NCBI GenBank assembly: GCA_014651175.1
Contig: BMWJ01000002.1
Span: 434,001-498,000 of the forward strand
From: Streptomyces clavifer
GTDB lineage: Bacteria > Actinomycetota > Actinomycetes > Streptomycetales > Streptomycetaceae
Length of the DNA: 64,000 nucleotides
Direction of reading: 5' to 3'
The first letter of the stretch is position 1. Every line of letters starts with the position of its first letter. Both the position numbers and the translations under genes were made by a program. Below, one piece after another: positions 18,421 to 27,083 of the stretch. The notes below the pieces were generated by a model. It was given only the letters and a program-made list of their open reading frames with translations, was not told the DNA's origin and ran no database searches.

Positions 18421-19602
18421 CTGGACACGACGAAGCTCCTCGCGGCGCGCTACCGGGCGGCCCAGGACCGCCCGTACCTCGCGTCGGCGCTGTACGCCCT
18501 GACGGTGGTGCCGAGCGACGAGGTGCCGACCATGGGCGTGGACCGGCACTGGCGCTGCTACGTGTCGCCCGGGTTCGTCGACCGGACGCCGGTGGCGGAA
18601 CTGGCGGCGGTGTGGGTGCACGAGGTGGCGCACCTGCTGCGCGACCACCACGGGCGGGCCGGGCTGCTGCCCGCGGCGGACCAGCGGGACCGGCACCGGG
18701 TGAACGTCGCGCAGGACTGCGAGATCAACGACGACCTGGTCTCCGACGGGCTGCCGCTGCCCGCCGGGCGTCTGGAGCCACGCCTCTTCGGCCTTCCGGA
18801 GGGGCAGCTCTTCGAGGTGTACCTGGCCGCGCTGCCCCCGTCCGGCTTCACCCACGACTGCGGATCGGGCGCCCATGGGCAGCCGGTGCCCTGGGAGTCG
18901 GGCGGGCGGGACACGGGCCCGGCGGGGGTGGGCCCGGCGGGGGTGGGCCCGGTCGAGGCCGAGGCGCTGAGGCGCCACACCGCGGAGGCGATGCGCGCCC
19001 ATGTGCGGGCCAGGGGCACCCTGCCCGGTGGCTGGCGGCGCTGGGCCGACGAGATCTGTGAGCCGACGGTCGACTGGCGGCAGGCACTCGCGGGTGCGGT
19101 GCGCGAGGGCGCCGCCTGGGCCGCCGGGGCGATCGACTACACCTACCGCCGGCCGTCCCGCCGCAGCGCTTCGCTGCGCGGTGTGGTCCTGCCGAGTCTC
19201 AGGCGTCCGCTGCCCCGGGTGGCGGTCGTCATCGACACCTCGGGTTCCATGGGTGAGTCCGAGATCGCCGCGGCCCTGGCCGAGGTCACCGGCGTCCTGC
19301 GTGAGGTGGGGATCCGGGGCAACCGGGTGACCGTCCTGGCCTGCGACGCGGATGTGCGGGCCGTCTCCCGCGTGACGTCCGCGGAACAGATCACCCTGAG
19401 CGGCGGTGGCGGCACCGACATGCGGGTCGGCATCGCCGCGGCGCTGGAGGTGCGGGAGCGCCCGCACATCGTCATCGTCCTGACGGACGGCCTCACCCCC
19501 TGGCCGGACGAGAACCCGTCGTGCAGGATCATCGCCGCCCTCATCGGCCCGTCCGCCCCTGCCGCTCCTCCGTGGGTCGAGTCGGTACGCATCACCGGCT
19601 GA
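18421..19602 (+). CDS. Metallopeptidase-like (DUF2201) and VWA domain protein, CTG start
   Basis: A 393-aa partner of the MoxR ATPase. The N-terminal half has the zincin-type HEVAHLLRDH and, further on, NVAQDCEINDDL, as in DUF2201. The C-terminal half is a VWA-like domain with an intact MIDAS: DTSGSMGESE, GGGGTDM and LTDG. The linker contains a short duplication (GPAGV twice, 15-nt direct repeat). The only start with a proper ribosome site is CTG at 18421, 5 bp after GGAGG; the next in-frame conventional start lies 126 bp upstream inside moxR coding sequence. It probably recruits clients to the ATPase, with possible proteolysis. Confidence 0.87.
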   Translation: MDTTKLLAARYRAAQDRPYLASALYALTVVPSDEVPTMGVDRHWRCYVSPGFVDRTPVAELAAVWVHEVAHLLRDHHGRAGLLPAADQRDRHRVNVAQDCEINDDLVSDGLPLPAGRLEPRLFGLPEGQLFEVYLAALPPSGFTHDCGSGAHGQPVPWESGGRDTGPAGVGPAGVGPVEAEALRRHTAEAMRAHVRARGTLPGGWRRWADEICEPTVDWRQALAGAVREGAAWAAGAIDYTYRRPSRRSASLRGVVLPSLRRPLPRVAVVIDTSGSMGESEIAAALAEVTGVLREVGIRGNRVTVLACDADVRAVSRVTSAEQITLSGGGGTDMRVGIAAALEVRERPHIVIVLTDGLTPWPDENPSCRIIAALIGPSAPAAPPWVESVRITG

Positions 19603-19614
19603 GCCCGTCGCCCG

Positions 19615-19645
19615 GCCGGTCCGGGTGTGCCGCTCCCGGACCGGC
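19615..19645. terminator. Hairpin ending the LRR-MoxR-VWA operon
   Basis: An 11-bp perfect stem (GCCGGTCCGGG with CCCGGACCGGC) and 9-nt loop lie between the convergent VWA and lipase genes. Confidence 0.65.
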
Positions 19646-19656
19646 GGGCGCCGGGC

Positions 19657-21012
19657 TCAGCGCACCGCCGTGGACGGGACGTCCGCGTAGTCGTCGAACT
19701 GCAGCGAGACGGCGTGCTGGTCGGAGGGCCAGTCGGGCACCACGAGGGTCGCGGTCGCCCCGCCGGTGCCGCGCATCGTCTGGGTGACGGGGATCGCCCC
19801 CCGGGCCTGCGCGTCGGCCGGGAGGTAGAGGTCGGTGGCCGTGAGGAACGGGACCCGGTCGAAGGGCGGCAGCGGCACGTCGAGCCGACTCACGCCGTCG
19901 CAGCCCCGATCGAACGCGAACACACCGAGTATCTGGCGGAGTTGGGGCGAGACGGCCGGGTTGAGGACGTCGGTCCCGCCGATGCGGAGGCGGTCGTCGT
20001 CCGCCGTGCCCGCACGCCACTCCCGGGCGCGGACGACGGTGAGGGCCGTGTGCCCGGGACAGGTGTCGATGGAATCGGCGACACCGCCCGGCGGCGAGAC
20101 GAGGAGCCGCACGAAGCGGTCACTGCGCTCGAACGGTTCGAAGTAGAAGTGGCTGACGCGCTCCCCATCGCGGACGAGGGCCAGTTCGTAGTGTCCGCGC
20201 CCGTTGACGCGGAGCGGGCCGAAGTGTCCGTCCGCGCCCACCCGCGCGGTGTGTTGCGGGAGCAGGCCGACCCGGGCGCCCGTGCCGGGGTCGAGCCTCC
20301 ACACGTCCAGACGGCCCCGGAGCCCCGCGTTCTGCGGGAAGTGCACGACCCGCCCCGCGATCTCCACCAGGCCGGGCAGCTCCGGCAGCACCCGGGTGGT
20401 GTGCGGCGGCCTGCCGCGGAGGAAGGCGTAGATGTGACCGAAGCTCTCGGCGGAGGTGGCGGACTCCGTGTGGCCCGCCTGCGGCTCATGGACGTTGACC
20501 GCCCCGGGGATCGACCCGTTCGGCTGGAGACTGCTCCAGATCGCGAGCGTGGGCACCCCGCCGGGCGGCGCGGACGCCGTGCGGCCGTCCAGATTCACGT
20601 ACTTGGCCACCTCCGCGGCCCGCTCCGGCACGGACAGGTACGCCTGTACGACGCGCGTACCCCGCGAGTGCGCCAGGATGTCGACCCGTGCCGCGCCGGT
20701 GCGCGCCCGGACGGAGTCGACCAGTGCCTCCAGACCGGCGATCGCGTGGTCGTCGGTCGCCACGGAGGTGTCGTACTCGTGGACGTACAGCAGGTCGTCG
20801 CGGTAGCCGTTGCCGGAGAACCGCTGGGCCTGCGACTGCCACTGCTGCGCCGAACCCTGCTGGCCGTGCACGAAGATCACGGGATTGACCGTCGTGCGCG
20901 GTGCGGCCTCGGACCGCGTCGGGTCCGTCAGCGCGCCGAGGGTCGCGACGAGTGCGAGGACTACGGCGTACAGAATGGTCCGGCCCGTCCGGGCCGGCAG
21001 GGAACCGGTCAT
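19657..21012 (-). CDS. Secreted alpha/beta-hydrolase (lipase-like)
   Basis: A 451-aa protein. The N-terminus (TGRTILYAVVLALVATLGA, then SEAAPRT) is a signal peptide. The hydrolase core shows VNPVIFVHGQQGSAQQW (oxyanion loop) and the nucleophile elbow DILAHSRGTRVVQAY with Ser in AHSRG. About 250 C-terminal residues look like beta-rich accessory domains (RVGADGHFGPLRVNGRGHYEL). ATG at 21012 follows GGAGGAG at ideal spacing, so the upstream in-frame start at 21072 is rejected. Likely an extracellular esterase or lipase; the substrate is unknown. It is transcribed alone. Confidence 0.85.
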   Translation of the reverse strand: MTGSLPARTGRTILYAVVLALVATLGALTDPTRSEAAPRTTVNPVIFVHGQQGSAQQWQSQAQRFSGNGYRDDLLYVHEYDTSVATDDHAIAGLEALVDSVRARTGAARVDILAHSRGTRVVQAYLSVPERAAEVAKYVNLDGRTASAPPGGVPTLAIWSSLQPNGSIPGAVNVHEPQAGHTESATSAESFGHIYAFLRGRPPHTTRVLPELPGLVEIAGRVVHFPQNAGLRGRLDVWRLDPGTGARVGLLPQHTARVGADGHFGPLRVNGRGHYELALVRDGERVSHFYFEPFERSDRFVRLLVSPPGGVADSIDTCPGHTALTVVRAREWRAGTADDDRLRIGGTDVLNPAVSPQLRQILGVFAFDRGCDGVSRLDVPLPPFDRVPFLTATDLYLPADAQARGAIPVTQTMRGTGGATATLVVPDWPSDQHAVSLQFDDYADVPSTAVR

Positions 21013-21114
21013 GATCTCCTCCGGGGTCGCGTCGTCGGAGTCGGAAGCTACGGCCGGTACCTGCCGGGCCACCAGACGGTGACGCGAGGGTGAGACGGCG
21101 GTCTCAGGTCCGGT

Positions 21115-21687
21115 TCAGAGGGTTTGCCGGAGTACGGCACGGGCAGCGCGTTCCGCCAGCGCGGGGTCCAGCCGGCGGCTGCTCAGCAGTTCGGCGTACA
21201 GCGCGGACTCGACGACCCGGACGTAGAGGTAGGCCAGTTCGTCGACGCCCGCCTCGGGCCAGAGCGGCCTGCCCTCCCCCGCCTCCAGCAGAATGGCCCG
21301 CTGGGCCAGCACGGCCCGCCGGTGCACGCCTCCGCCCGTCAGCAGACGCCGCGCCGTCTCGGGCTCGGCCCGGAGGAAGGCGCGGAACGGTGCGGAGCCA
21401 CGCAGGGCCGTCACGAAGTAACGGGTGATCTCCAGAACCCCGTCCACACCCCCACGGGTACGCCGGCGTCGCGCCCGGTCCAGCAGGTGGTCGGCCAACT
21501 GCCACAGCACGTCTGCCAGGAGACCGTCCCGGCTGCCCACCACGCGGTAGAGAGTGGCCCGGCTGATCGCGAGGTCGCGGGCGAGCGCCTCCATGTCCAC
21601 CGTGCCGTGCCGCAGGAAGTACCGGCAGGCGCTGTGCACCACATGACCCCGGCTGACCACGCGCCGGGCAGACCCCGCACCCGGCAC
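21115..21687 (-). CDS. TetR-type regulator, QsdR-like
   Basis: About 190 aa. The N-terminal helix-turn-helix reads VDMEALARDLAISRATLYRVVG, followed by SRDGLLADVLWQLADHLL, typical of the QsdR-like branch of TetR regulators. The ligand-binding domain is helical (ELAYLYVRVVESALYAELL). The start is uncertain: GTG at 21687 has a GGAGGAGGAGG run about 10 bp upstream, and GTG at 21714 is an alternative. It lies 102 bp downstream of the secreted hydrolase gene's start on the same strand, so it may control that gene. The ligand is unknown. Confidence 0.82.
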   Translation of the reverse strand: MPGAGSARRVVSRGHVVHSACRYFLRHGTVDMEALARDLAISRATLYRVVGSRDGLLADVLWQLADHLLDRARRRRTRGGVDGVLEITRYFVTALRGSAPFRAFLRAEPETARRLLTGGGVHRRAVLAQRAILLEAGEGRPLWPEAGVDELAYLYVRVVESALYAELLSSRRLDPALAERAARAVLRQTL

Positions 21688-21894
21688 GGCAGACCCGCCT
21701 CCTCCTCCGGCCACCCCTCCCGGGCGGCGCCGGTACCTTACCGTGCGGCGGCCCCGACCTCCTCGCGCTGTACGCGCCGGGTCCCGGACTGTACGCGGCA
21801 CCGGGCGTAACCGGTCCGGCCGGACGGCGTCGGCCGATCCGTAGGCGGGGACGGCCGGTTCGGGGCGTGCGGGGCGAAGTGGGAGGCGTGGGAC

Positions 21895-22725
21895 GTGGAC
21901 GATCAACGACAGCAGCCGGAGCACGAGGTCGGGTCGGGCATCCTCCAGGTGTTCGGGCAGCACCTGAAGCTGTTCCGGGTCCGGGCGGGGCTGGAGCGGG
22001 CGGAGTTCGGGGCGATGACGGGGTACGCGGCGTCGTCCATCGCGTCGTTCGAGCAGGGGCGCCGGATCCCGCAGCCGAAGTTCATCGACCAGGCGGACGA
22101 ACTGCTGGACGCGGGCGGGGTGCTGAAGGCCAGCAAGGAGGAGGTCGCCCGGGCGCAGTATCCGGCGTTCTTCCGGGATGCGGCGCGGTTGGAGGCAGAG
22201 GCGATCGAGCTGCATGTGTACGCCAACCACGGGGTGCCCGGGCTGCTGCAGACGGAGGAGTACGCACGGGCCGTGTTCGCGATGTGGCGACCGCTGCTGG
22301 AAGAGCAGGTCGTGGAGCAGCGGGTGGCCGCTCGTCTGGCCAGGCACGAGATCTACTCCCGCCGTCCCGGCCCGACCATCAGCTTCGTGATCGAGGAGGG
22401 CGTGCTGCACCGGCCTCTGGGCGGGAACGGGGTACTGCGTGGCCAGTTGGAGCAGATCCTGGTGATGGGGCAGTACCGCAACGTCGAGATCCAGGTGATG
22501 CCCACCCGGCGCGAGGAGCACGCCGGAATGGCCGGTCCCTTCACCTTGATCGAGACCAAGGAAGAGCGGAGGATCGCATACGTTGAGGCGCACAAGGACA
22601 GCCGTCTCTACACGGAGCGAAAGTCGGTCCGGGAATTCGAGGAGCAGTACGGAGTCCTCCGGGCCCAGGCACTCACTCCGCGCGAATCGCTGGTCCTCAT
22701 CGAGACACTGCTGGGAGAGACATGA
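21895..22725 (+). CDS. XRE-family regulator with DUF5753 domain
   Basis: A 276-aa protein. The N-terminal Xre helix-turn-helix is in FGQHLKLFRVRAGLERAEF and SSIASFEQGRRIP. The rest is a DUF5753 domain (VPGLLQTEEYARAVF, RISFVIEEGVLHRPLGG-like segment, VEIQVMPTRREEHAGMAGPFTLIE). These pairs are abundant in Streptomyces and often affect differentiation or stress. Start GTG at 21895. The stop overlaps the DUF397 start by 4 nt, the usual arrangement, and the two proteins probably act as a regulator and its small antagonist. Confidence 0.92.
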   Translation: MDDQRQQPEHEVGSGILQVFGQHLKLFRVRAGLERAEFGAMTGYAASSIASFEQGRRIPQPKFIDQADELLDAGGVLKASKEEVARAQYPAFFRDAARLEAEAIELHVYANHGVPGLLQTEEYARAVFAMWRPLLEEQVVEQRVAARLARHEIYSRRPGPTISFVIEEGVLHRPLGGNGVLRGQLEQILVMGQYRNVEIQVMPTRREEHAGMAGPFTLIETKEERRIAYVEAHKDSRLYTERKSVREFEEQYGVLRAQALTPRESLVLIETLLGET

Positions 22726-22928
22726 ACGCCGAAGCGCTTGTGGGGACGTTGCCCGAGTCCGCGTGGTCCAAGAGCAGTTACAGCAGTGGAGCCGGCGGCG
22801 AATGCGTCGAGGTCGCGGCCTGCCCCGGCACCGTCCACGTCCGGGACTCGAAGGACACCGCCGGGCCGGTCCTGTCCGTCACCTCCGGCGGCTGGGCGGC
22901 CTTCGTGGGCTACGCCGCGCAGGGCTGA
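22722..22928 (+). CDS. DUF397 small protein
   Basis: A 68-aa DUF397 protein with WSKSSYSSGAGGECVEVA, VHVRDSKDTAGPVLSV and WAAFVGYA. DUF397 proteins are encoded next to Xre/DUF5753 regulators and in known cases counteract them. ATG at 22722 lies in the regulator's stop codon, so translation is coupled. Confidence 0.93.
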   Translation: MNAEALVGTLPESAWSKSSYSSGAGGECVEVAACPGTVHVRDSKDTAGPVLSVTSGGWAAFVGYAAQG

Positions 22929-22945
22929 CCGCGCACCGGCCGCCT

Positions 22946-22980
22946 CGTCCCCGCCGCTGTGGCACCCCGCGGCGGGGACG
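22946..22980. terminator. Hairpin between DUF397 and FN3 genes
   Basis: A perfect 12-bp stem (CGTCCCCGCCGC with GCGGCGGGGACG) and 11-nt loop lie between convergent stops, so the hairpin could serve both. Confidence 0.75.
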
Positions 22981-22986
22981 GCGCCG

Positions 22987-23967
22987 TCAGCCCGTGACCA
23001 CCACCGTGCGCTGGGCGGAGAAGTCGCCCCACGTCCCGTCGGGCAGCTTGGCCCGGATCTTGAGCGAGTAGCGCGTGCCGGGCGGGTCCGTGGCGGTGAG
23101 GCGGTAGGTCGCGCGACCCGTGGGCGGGGTGCCGCCCCAGACGATCGTGGTGGTCGGCTTCCCGTTCAGGTACAGCTGGTACGCGGGGATCGTGCCGCCG
23201 GTGTCGGGCTGGTCCCACGAGAGGTCGATCACGGACTCCTCGCCCACGATGGCAGCTTCCGTCCGCAGGCCGGTGGGTGCCGTGCCGGACGGTGCGCCGG
23301 GGGCCGAGGGGGTGGTCAGGTCGAGCGCCCCGCTGTCCGGGGAGGACCTCTCGGCGGCGTCCCGGGCGCGGACGGTGAAGGTGTAGACGGTGCCGGGGCG
23401 CAGCCCGGTGAGCCGGGCCGTCAGCTGCGTGCCGGGAACGCTGTGGATCCTGGAGTCCTCCTGGTAGATGTCGTACGAGGTGACTGCCACGTCGTCCGTG
23501 GAGCCGCCCCAGGCCAGGGTGACCGTCCTGCCGTTCACGGGCTTGCCCCGCAGCTTCTCGGGGGCCGTCGGCGGCTCGGCGTCGTCGGGGGTGGGGGCGG
23601 GGGTGGTGACGGGCACGGCAGCGCTCGGGGCGGAGAGGTTCCCCGCGGCGTCGCGGGCCCGGACGGTGAACGTGTACGCGGTGGAGGCGGTCAGCCCGTC
23701 GATGTCGGTCATCCGCTTGGCGGCAGGTACCGATCCGGCCTTCCTGCCTTCGCGGTAGACCTCGTAGCCGGCGATCCCCTTGTTGTCCGAGGCCTGTTCC
23801 CACATGACGTGCACGGACGTGGCGCTGCCGGCCTGCGCGGTCACTCCTTCGGGTGCCGTCGGTTTCTGGGTGTCCGCTTGCGCGGTCCCTCCGCATCCGG
23901 TGATCGCGGCGAGGAACAGGGCGGCGGCGGAGCAGGCCAACGCGGTGCGTGCGTCGGGGCGTTGCAC
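22987..23967 (-). CDS. Lipoprotein of three fibronectin type III domains
   Basis: A 326-aa lipoprotein. A short signal sequence ends in the lipobox AAITGC (Cys near residue 25). Three FN3 domains follow at about 37-125, 130-220 and 235-325, marked by PTAPEGVTAQ, TAYTFTVRARDAAGNLS and TVYTFTVRARDAAERSS. No catalytic domain is present. FN3 arrays are usually linkers in secreted carbohydrate enzymes, so a stand-alone lipid-anchored array is unusual and may be a surface adhesion or display protein. GTG at 23967 has GGAAGG 7 bp upstream. Confidence 0.85.
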   Translation of the reverse strand: MQRPDARTALACSAAALFLAAITGCGGTAQADTQKPTAPEGVTAQAGSATSVHVMWEQASDNKGIAGYEVYREGRKAGSVPAAKRMTDIDGLTASTAYTFTVRARDAAGNLSAPSAAVPVTTPAPTPDDAEPPTAPEKLRGKPVNGRTVTLAWGGSTDDVAVTSYDIYQEDSRIHSVPGTQLTARLTGLRPGTVYTFTVRARDAAERSSPDSGALDLTTPSAPGAPSGTAPTGLRTEAAIVGEESVIDLSWDQPDTGGTIPAYQLYLNGKPTTTIVWGGTPPTGRATYRLTATDPPGTRYSLKIRAKLPDGTWGDFSAQRTVVVTG

Positions 23968-24099
23968 GGTGATGCCTTCCGTCCGGAAGCAATGGTCCAG
24001 ACCTGTATGCCATGCCGGTGGGGGTGCCGACAAGAGGACGGATCGGAACGTTCCGCAATGTCCGCGATGAGTTCCGGGCTCCGCGGGAGTCCGAAGGGT

Positions 24100-24705
24100 A
24101 TGGATACGCACAGCGGGACCGCGCCCGCCCTCGATCTGGAACCGGCGGCCCGGCAGATGGGTGAACTGATGGACGCCGTCGACGACCGGCAGCTGTCCGG
24201 GCCCACGCCCTGCCCGGACTATTCGGTCCGCGAGCTGCTCGCCCACGTGCTCGGACTGGCCGTCGCCTTCCGTGACGCGGCACGCAAGGATCTGGGGCCG
24301 GCGACCAGCACCCCACCGGATTCGGCGCTGCCGGTGCTCCCCGGCGACTGGCGTGAGTCGTGGCCCCCGCTGCTGGACGAGCTCGTCACGGCATGGCGTG
24401 CTCCGGCCGCTTCCCAGGGCATGACCCGGGCCGGCGGGGTGGACCTGCCCGGATCGGTGGCGGCGATGGTCGTGCTCAACGAACTGGTCGTGCACGGCTG
24501 GGATCTGGCCAGGTCCACCGGTCAGGAATTCGAGGCGGACGAGGCGAGCCTGCGCTCGTCACAGGCGTTGCTGGCCCCCGTGGACGACGGCCCGGGGGCG
24601 GAATCGCCCTTCGGCCCGCCCGTGCCGGTTCCGCACGACGCACCCTTGCTCGACCGTGTGATCGGGCTGAGCGGTCGCCGCCCGGACTGGCGGCCGGGCG
24701 ACTGA
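24100..24705 (+). CDS. TIGR03086-type DinB/mycothiol-dependent isomerase-like protein
   Basis: A 201-aa protein. The N-terminal helical metal-binding domain has CPDYSVRELLAHVLGLAVAF, then VVLNELVVHGWDLARSTGQ, with histidines at the positions used by mycothiol-dependent maleylpyruvate isomerases and DinB-like enzymes. The reaction is not known for this subfamily. ATG at 24100 is the best start, though the ribosome site (GGGAG) is slightly far. It is divergent from the FN3 lipoprotein and transcribed alone. Confidence 0.8.
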   Translation: MDTHSGTAPALDLEPAARQMGELMDAVDDRQLSGPTPCPDYSVRELLAHVLGLAVAFRDAARKDLGPATSTPPDSALPVLPGDWRESWPPLLDELVTAWRAPAASQGMTRAGGVDLPGSVAAMVVLNELVVHGWDLARSTGQEFEADEASLRSSQALLAPVDDGPGAESPFGPPVPVPHDAPLLDRVIGLSGRRPDWRPGD

Positions 24706-24760
24706 CGGCGCCGGGAACCCTGTCCCGCGCACTCCACCGAGCGCCACGGCCCGGGGGCTC

Positions 24761-26911
24761 TCAGGCTCCTGCGGCGGTCGGGCCCGCGCCCAGCGCTCGC
24801 AGCACCTGCCCTGCCTGTTCCCGCAGCCTGTCGTCGGTGGCGACGATGGTGGTCTCCACGCCGGAGGCCGTCACCCTCAGGTCCCGCTCGGCCAGGGCCG
24901 TCAGCCGCCGTGCGTGGTCCTCGGTCAGCGCGTCCGGACCGAGTGCCAGGAGCGCCTCCAGTGCCGTGGCCGCGTCGGCATCGTCCTCCGCCGAGTCCAG
25001 CAGTAGTCCGGCCGCCGCGCGGACGTCGAGCGTCCCGGGGGCGATGGTGTGCAGGGCGAGCACCGCCGCCGGGGTGTGGAGCGGGTGCGTGAGCAGCTTC
25101 TCCAGCTCGGGTACGAGTGGACGGCCCTCGTCCCCGAGCCGGGCCGCGACCCGTGCGGCCCGGACGAACGTCCACCGGATCCAGCTCATCCCGGTCTCGC
25201 CCAGCACTCCTGCCAGGAGCCGCAGCGCCTCCTCCGCCCGGCCCGTGATCCGCCACAGCGCCTCGGCGATCGCGACATCGGCGTCGAGGTGCGGGATGAC
25301 GCGGCTCGCCCCGGGAGTGCTCGCCGCCGCCACGAGGGCGGGCGCCAACTCCGCCGCCCGCGGTCCCAGCTCGGCCGCGGCGGTCGCGGCCTCCCGCACG
25401 CGACCGCCGTCGGTCAGCTGCTCGGCCAGGACGCCCAGCAGCGGGCCGGCGTCCTCGGTCAGCTGCCACACGGCCCGGGCCGCGGCGAGCCGGGCCTCGG
25501 GCGGTCCCGACCGGGCTGCGCGGCGCAACAGTCCGCCCGTCGCCTCGCGGTGGTCCGGCGGACAGACGGCGGCCAGGGCCCTCGCCATCGGCTGCGGATG
25601 CATGCGCAGCGCGGTGCCCAGATCGGGCAGGGCAGGGGCCGCGCGATGCCCCCAGGACGACAGCAGCACCGCGTACCGGAAGGGTTCGTTGTCCCTGAGC
25701 TTCTCCGGCGCGGCCAGCCGGGCGCGTACGGCGGCGAGCAGTCCGGCGTCGAACGGCACCGTGGGCGAGGCCCCGAGCAGTCCGCCGCACGCGGCGCCGA
25801 GTGCCCGCGGCCGATTCTCCAGGTCACGGGGCAGGAGCGGCACGGCCTGCTCCGGGGCCACGCTCACCAGCGCTTCGAGCGCCCGGTCGGCAAGGTCGCC
25901 GTCCCCCTCCGCGACGTCGGCCAGGGCGGGAGCCACTGCGGCGGCGCGGCGGCCCAGCAGCCTGAGGAGCGACAGCGCCTGCCCGACGGCCTCAGGGTCT
26001 TCGAGGACCGCGGCGGCGAGCGGGCCGGCCACCCTGTCGGGCGCGCTGCGCGAGATCTGGCAGGCGGACTCCGCCGCCCACAGGGCTTCCGTGCGTGCCT
26101 CGGACCGCTCACTCCGCAGGGCCGCGTCCAGCAGTCGGAAGACGGCGTCGCGATCGGTGTCCGTGTCACGCAGCAGGAGCTCCGAGACCACGTACCGCAG
26201 GGGTTCGTTGCGCTCCAGGTCCATGCGGGCGGCTACCAGTTCGTCGGCCGGCAGCAGGTCGAGCATCGCCTCGTGGTGCGCTGCGGACCAGGGCGCGCCC
26301 GCGTCCACGCAGGCGAGGAGTGCAGCGACCCGGAGCTCCCCCGGCCCGTCCGGACCGATCGCCCCGGCCGCCAGGTCTGCCGTGCCCGCCGGGTCCAGGT
26401 GGGCCAGGCCGCCGAGGATCTCGGCGCGGACCAGCGGCTCGGCCTCCGTGGCGAAGCGGGTCCGCAGCACCGGGCGCACCCGTTCCGTGGCCCCGGTCAT
26501 GGCCGCCGCCCAGACGGCGGCCCGCCGTACGTCGGCGCTCCCCGCCTCCACCGAGGCCAGCAGCAGGGGGAGCTGCGCGGTCACGGCCCTCCGGCAGGCA
26601 GCCTCGTCGCCCTCCCCCTCGTCCGCCCCGCCCTCCGCTATCCCGCCGAGCAGGGCCAGCACGTCCGCGGTGCGGAAACCCGCACGGGCCAGGCGTGCCA
26701 GGTACGGGACGGCGTGTGCCGTGGCCTCGTAGACCGAGCCCTGGTGCAGGATGCTCCCGTACAGCTCGCCGAGTGCTTCGCCGGCCTGCTCGTCGTCCTC
26801 GTCCACCAGCGCGCGCAGGCAGTCGGGCACATCGGCGGCGCTGCCGTAGGCATGCTGGTAGGTGGCCCAGGGCTGGGCGTCGAGACCGGCGAACAGGGGT
26901 GCGAGATCCAT
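24761..26911 (-). CDS. HEAT-repeat protein
   Basis: A 716-aa protein composed of about 15 helical HEAT-like repeats of 35-45 residues (LVRAEILGGLAHLDPAGTADL, EALWAAESACQISRSAPDR, AVAPALADVAEGDGDLADRALEAL). The N-terminus (LFAGLDAQPWATYQHAYGSA) recurs in Streptomyces HEAT proteins. There is no signal peptide, membrane segment or enzyme motif, so it is probably a cytoplasmic scaffold. ATG at 26911 is favoured over a TTG at 26941. Function unknown. Some relatives sit near SMI1/KNR4 toxin-immunity genes; none is visible here. Confidence 0.82.
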   Translation of the reverse strand: MDLAPLFAGLDAQPWATYQHAYGSAADVPDCLRALVDEDDEQAGEALGELYGSILHQGSVYEATAHAVPYLARLARAGFRTADVLALLGGIAEGGADEGEGDEAACRRAVTAQLPLLLASVEAGSADVRRAAVWAAAMTGATERVRPVLRTRFATEAEPLVRAEILGGLAHLDPAGTADLAAGAIGPDGPGELRVAALLACVDAGAPWSAAHHEAMLDLLPADELVAARMDLERNEPLRYVVSELLLRDTDTDRDAVFRLLDAALRSERSEARTEALWAAESACQISRSAPDRVAGPLAAAVLEDPEAVGQALSLLRLLGRRAAAVAPALADVAEGDGDLADRALEALVSVAPEQAVPLLPRDLENRPRALGAACGGLLGASPTVPFDAGLLAAVRARLAAPEKLRDNEPFRYAVLLSSWGHRAAPALPDLGTALRMHPQPMARALAAVCPPDHREATGGLLRRAARSGPPEARLAAARAVWQLTEDAGPLLGVLAEQLTDGGRVREAATAAAELGPRAAELAPALVAAASTPGASRVIPHLDADVAIAEALWRITGRAEEALRLLAGVLGETGMSWIRWTFVRAARVAARLGDEGRPLVPELEKLLTHPLHTPAAVLALHTIAPGTLDVRAAAGLLLDSAEDDADAATALEALLALGPDALTEDHARRLTALAERDLRVTASGVETTIVATDDRLREQAGQVLRALGAGPTAAGA

Positions 26912-26979
26912 GAGCCGGATCTTGGCACCCGGTACTGACAACGCCCGGTGGACGCGCCTGGGCCGGGGACGGCCGGTCC

Positions 26980-27013
26980 GGGCCGCCCTGGACGCGGCGC
27001 CGGAGGGCGGCCC
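26980..27013 (-). terminator. Hairpin downstream of the alpha/beta-hydrolase coding strand, HEAT gene leader
   Basis: GGGCCGCCCT pairs with AGGGCGGCCC across 14 nt. A second copy of the right arm (AGGGCGGCCCGG) lies at 27039-27050 within a small GGCGCCGGA repeat array. Because the upstream gene on the same strand ends at 27084, this is a plausible intergenic terminator. Confidence 0.5.
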
Positions 27014-27083
27014 GGGACGCGGCGCCGGACGACGGCCGGAGGGCGGCCCGGCGTGTGCGCCGCCCCGGACCGGTGCCGGGTTC

